A stretch of DNA of 64,000 nt. Source: an uncultured Clostridia bacterium. GTDB lineage: Bacteria > Bacillota > Clostridia > Peptostreptococcales > Anaerovoracaceae. Below, one piece after another: positions 62,307-64,000 of this stretch. Below the pieces are notes generated by a model. That model was not told the DNA's origin. It ran no database searches and saw nothing but the letters and a program-made list of their open reading frames with translations. The first letter of the stretch is position 1. Each line of letters opens with the position of its first letter. The stretch spans positions 124,001 through 188,000 of the forward strand of contig CALIXS010000014.1 in NCBI GenBank assembly GCA_938046095.1. Direction: 5' to 3'. Both the position numbers and the translations under genes were made by a program.

Positions 62307-63440
62307 ATGAGGATTAAGCTCATAGCTACTGCGACGTTCGGTCTTGAGGCTGTGGTCAGAAGAGAAATAGAAGCTCTCGGATACGAGATAATAAAAACGG
62401 AGAACGGCAAGGTGACGTTCTGGGGCGATGAGCGCGCGATCGCGAGGTGTAATATATGGCTCAGGACTGCCGACAGAGTGCTTTTGCTTATGGGAGAATT
62501 CGAGGCGTTTGAATTTGAGGATCTCTTTCAGCAGGTCAAGGCTCTCCCCTGGGAGCAGCTTATACCTCCGGACGGGAGATTTACCGTTACGGGAACATCG
62601 GTAAAATCAAAGCTCCACAGCGTCCCGGCGTGTCAGAGCGTTACGAAAAAGGCGATAGCCTCAAAGCTCGGCGAGATATACTGCATGGATACGCTGCCTG
62701 AGACGGGCGCCGCATACAACGTCAAGGTTACACTCCTAAGGGACCGCGTTACTTTGACCGCGGATACGAGCGGTGAGGGGCTTCACAAGAGAGGCTACAG
62801 GGCGGCTGCCGTCGCCGCACCGATCAAAGAGACACTTGCCGCGGCTATGGTTGAGCTTTCATTTTGGAACAAAGACAGATTGCTCGCCGACCCGTGCTGC
62901 GGCTCGGGTACGATCGCGATAGAGGCCGCTATGATCGGAAAAAATATCGCCCCGGGTCTTTCCAGAAATTTTGCGTCAGAAGGATGGGATATCATAAAGC
63001 CGGAGATATGGAAGGAAGAAAGGAAAAAGGCGTTTTCTGCAATAGATAACGGGGTGCGTCTTAGAATATCAGCCTCCGACAATGACGGAAGAGCTGTCGC
63101 CGCCGCTCGCAAAAACGCTCTCGAAGCCGGAGTAAGTGACGACATAAAGTTCAATGAGGCGGACATGACAGGGTTTGAATCGGACGAGCCGGGCGGTATA
63201 ATCATAACAAATCCGCCTTACGGCGAAAGGATAGGCGAGCGAAAGCAGATTGAGAGAATATACGCGAAGTACAGGGAATTCTTTTCTGAGCATCAGGACT
63301 GGTCTTTGTTTATGATAACGACGGATAAAACCGCAGAAGAAAAAGTATTTGCGCGTCCTGCAGACCGCAGGCGCAAGCTGTACAACGGCAGGCTCGAGGT
63401 CTGCTACTACCAGTTTCACGGAAAGAAGTCGAAAAAATAA
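62307..63440 (+). CDS. THUMP-domain class I RNA methyltransferase (RlmL/YpsC-like)
   Basis: A 377-residue SAM-dependent RNA N2-guanine-type methyltransferase. The N-terminus has a ferredoxin-like and THUMP region (1-160), then the catalytic domain with DPCCGSGTIAIEAAMIGKNI (about 190-209) and TNPPYGERIG (about 297-306). Its target is probably 23S rRNA by family. The start at 62307 follows AAGGAG; the frame is open to 62283 over the terminator. Confidence 0.9.
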   Translation: MRIKLIATATFGLEAVVRREIEALGYEIIKTENGKVTFWGDERAIARCNIWLRTADRVLLLMGEFEAFEFEDLFQQVKALPWEQLIPPDGRFTVTGTSVKSKLHSVPACQSVTKKAIASKLGEIYCMDTLPETGAAYNVKVTLLRDRVTLTADTSGEGLHKRGYRAAAVAAPIKETLAAAMVELSFWNKDRLLADPCCGSGTIAIEAAMIGKNIAPGLSRNFASEGWDIIKPEIWKEERKKAFSAIDNGVRLRISASDNDGRAVAAARKNALEAGVSDDIKFNEADMTGFESDEPGGIIITNPPYGERIGERKQIERIYAKYREFFSEHQDWSLFMITTDKTAEEKVFARPADRRRKLYNGRLEVCYYQFHGKKSKK

Positions 63441-63532
63441 CGCAGTATACCGGTATTTCGGGCGCAATATATAGCCGTGTCAGGGCAAGCGAAGCAGCGG
63501 CAAAATAAATATTGAAAAACTTTGAAGACAAA

Positions 63533-63562
63533 TTGACAAAGGCGTTCACCCCGTGATATTAT
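63533..63562 (+). promoter_or_regulatory. rrn promoter P1
   Basis: TTGACA (63533-63538), 18-bp spacer, TATTAT (63557-63562). First of two tandem promoters ahead of the rRNA operon. Confidence 0.75.
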
Positions 63563-63622
63563 ATCAGATGCTGTCACAATAAATCGCGGACGAAAGAAAG
63601 TCGGGAATTAAATAAAAAATCC

Positions 63623-63651
63623 TTGACATAAGTCATGCGAAGTGATAGTAT
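63623..63651 (+). promoter_or_regulatory. rrn promoter P2
   Basis: TTGACA (63623-63628), 17-bp spacer, TAGTAT (63646-63651), 90 bp after P1. Confidence 0.75.
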
Positions 63652-63874
63652 AAATAAGCTGCCTCACGGAGACAGCATGAACCTAGAAAACCTCATAGCA
63701 TAGAAAAAGTCAAAAGAAACCATAAAAAATTGGTAAGCAAAGACCGATACCGTAGAGGGTATCAGGTCCACGACAATTTCTCAAAACAGTAATTCTGAAA
63801 AGAATAAGCAAACGCAAAGCGTTTTGAGCAAGGTAAAATGATATTTTTCTCGTAAAGAGAGATATATACAAAAC
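63652..63874 (+). other. rRNA leader
   Basis: No gene. Hairpins GATACC/GGTATC (63748-63765), an AAACGC/GCGTTT pair near 63810-63824, and CTCAAAAC (63782-63789) opposite GTTTTGAG (about 63820-63828). They fit an rRNA leader with processing or antitermination elements; a boxA was not assigned. Confidence 0.5.

Positions 63875-64000
<126 letters not shown>

Overview
This window looks like chromosomal DNA of an anaerobic, low-to-mid GC Firmicute of the class Clostridia. The closest fit I can suggest is the Eubacteriales Family XIII / Anaerovoracaceae-like group, and that placement is inference. The support is: Bacillus/Clostridium-type gene order (yacL-ispDF-proS-cysS-mrnC-rlmB-sigH, then rpmG-secE-nusG-rplKAJL-rpoBC-rpsLG-fusA-tuf); oxygen-sensitive enzymes (4-hydroxybutyryl-CoA dehydratase, cobalamin-type ribonucleotide reductase, ferredoxin-type proteins, a nitrogenase-like pair); a SigH-type sigma factor; and strong GGAGG ribosome sites. 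Almost all genes are on the plus strand, running towards the 16S rRNA gene that begins at the right edge.

Layout. 1-9.6 kb: a beta-keto acid cleavage enzyme, a flavodoxin/ferredoxin fusion, a TIGR04076-type protein, small envelope and DNA-binding genes, a nucleoside kinase, a DMT transporter, a Fur/PerR-type regulator with a palindrome over its promoter, and a convergent two-component system. 9.7-18.9 kb: housekeeping operon yacL-ispDF-proS-cyclophilin-cysS-mrnC-thyA-folA-rlmB-sigH with many 1-14 nt overlaps. 18.8-26.7 kb: tRNA-Thr and tuf copy 1, then YitT, an LCP-family cell wall protein and a two-gene nitrogenase-like system (a NifH-NifD fusion plus a NifK-like partner). 26.7-30.2 kb: rpmG-secE-nusG-rplKAJL with an L10 leader. 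30.2-32.2 kb: an accessory insertion that splits rplL from rpoB, with a duplicated 103-bp element, a decayed secreted metalloprotease gene, a lipoprotein gene and an IS30-like remnant. 32.2-44.4 kb: rpoB, rpoC, rpsL, rpsG, fusA and tuf copy 2. 44.4-45.1 kb: terminators, a 37-codon minus-strand gene and a perfect 7-1-7 Fur-type box ahead of nrdJ. 45.1-57.9 kb: nrdJ, a patatin, sirtuin-surE-acyltransferase-like genes, a thiolase, DUF3842, a kinase/ECF-S pair, a zinc-ribbon/TPM pair and a threonine aldolase. 58-64 kb: a LysR remnant, 4-hydroxybutyryl-CoA dehydratase, an aminotransferase, an MreB-like protein, a THUMP methyltransferase, tandem rrn promoters and the 16S 5' end.

The strongest candidate for an undescribed system is the nitrogenase-like pair at 22989-26619. 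The NifH half keeps both Fe4S4 cysteines and the D-like half keeps all three P-cluster-type cysteines. The K-like partner keeps only one of these, which suggests an asymmetric 3+1 cluster site. No NifB, NifE/N, tetrapyrrole or other nif gene lies nearby, so the substrate is open. Other points worth attention are the two nucleotide-identical tuf genes, the broken rplL-rpoB junction, the 37-residue minus-strand peptide gene and the Fur-type box before nrdJ.
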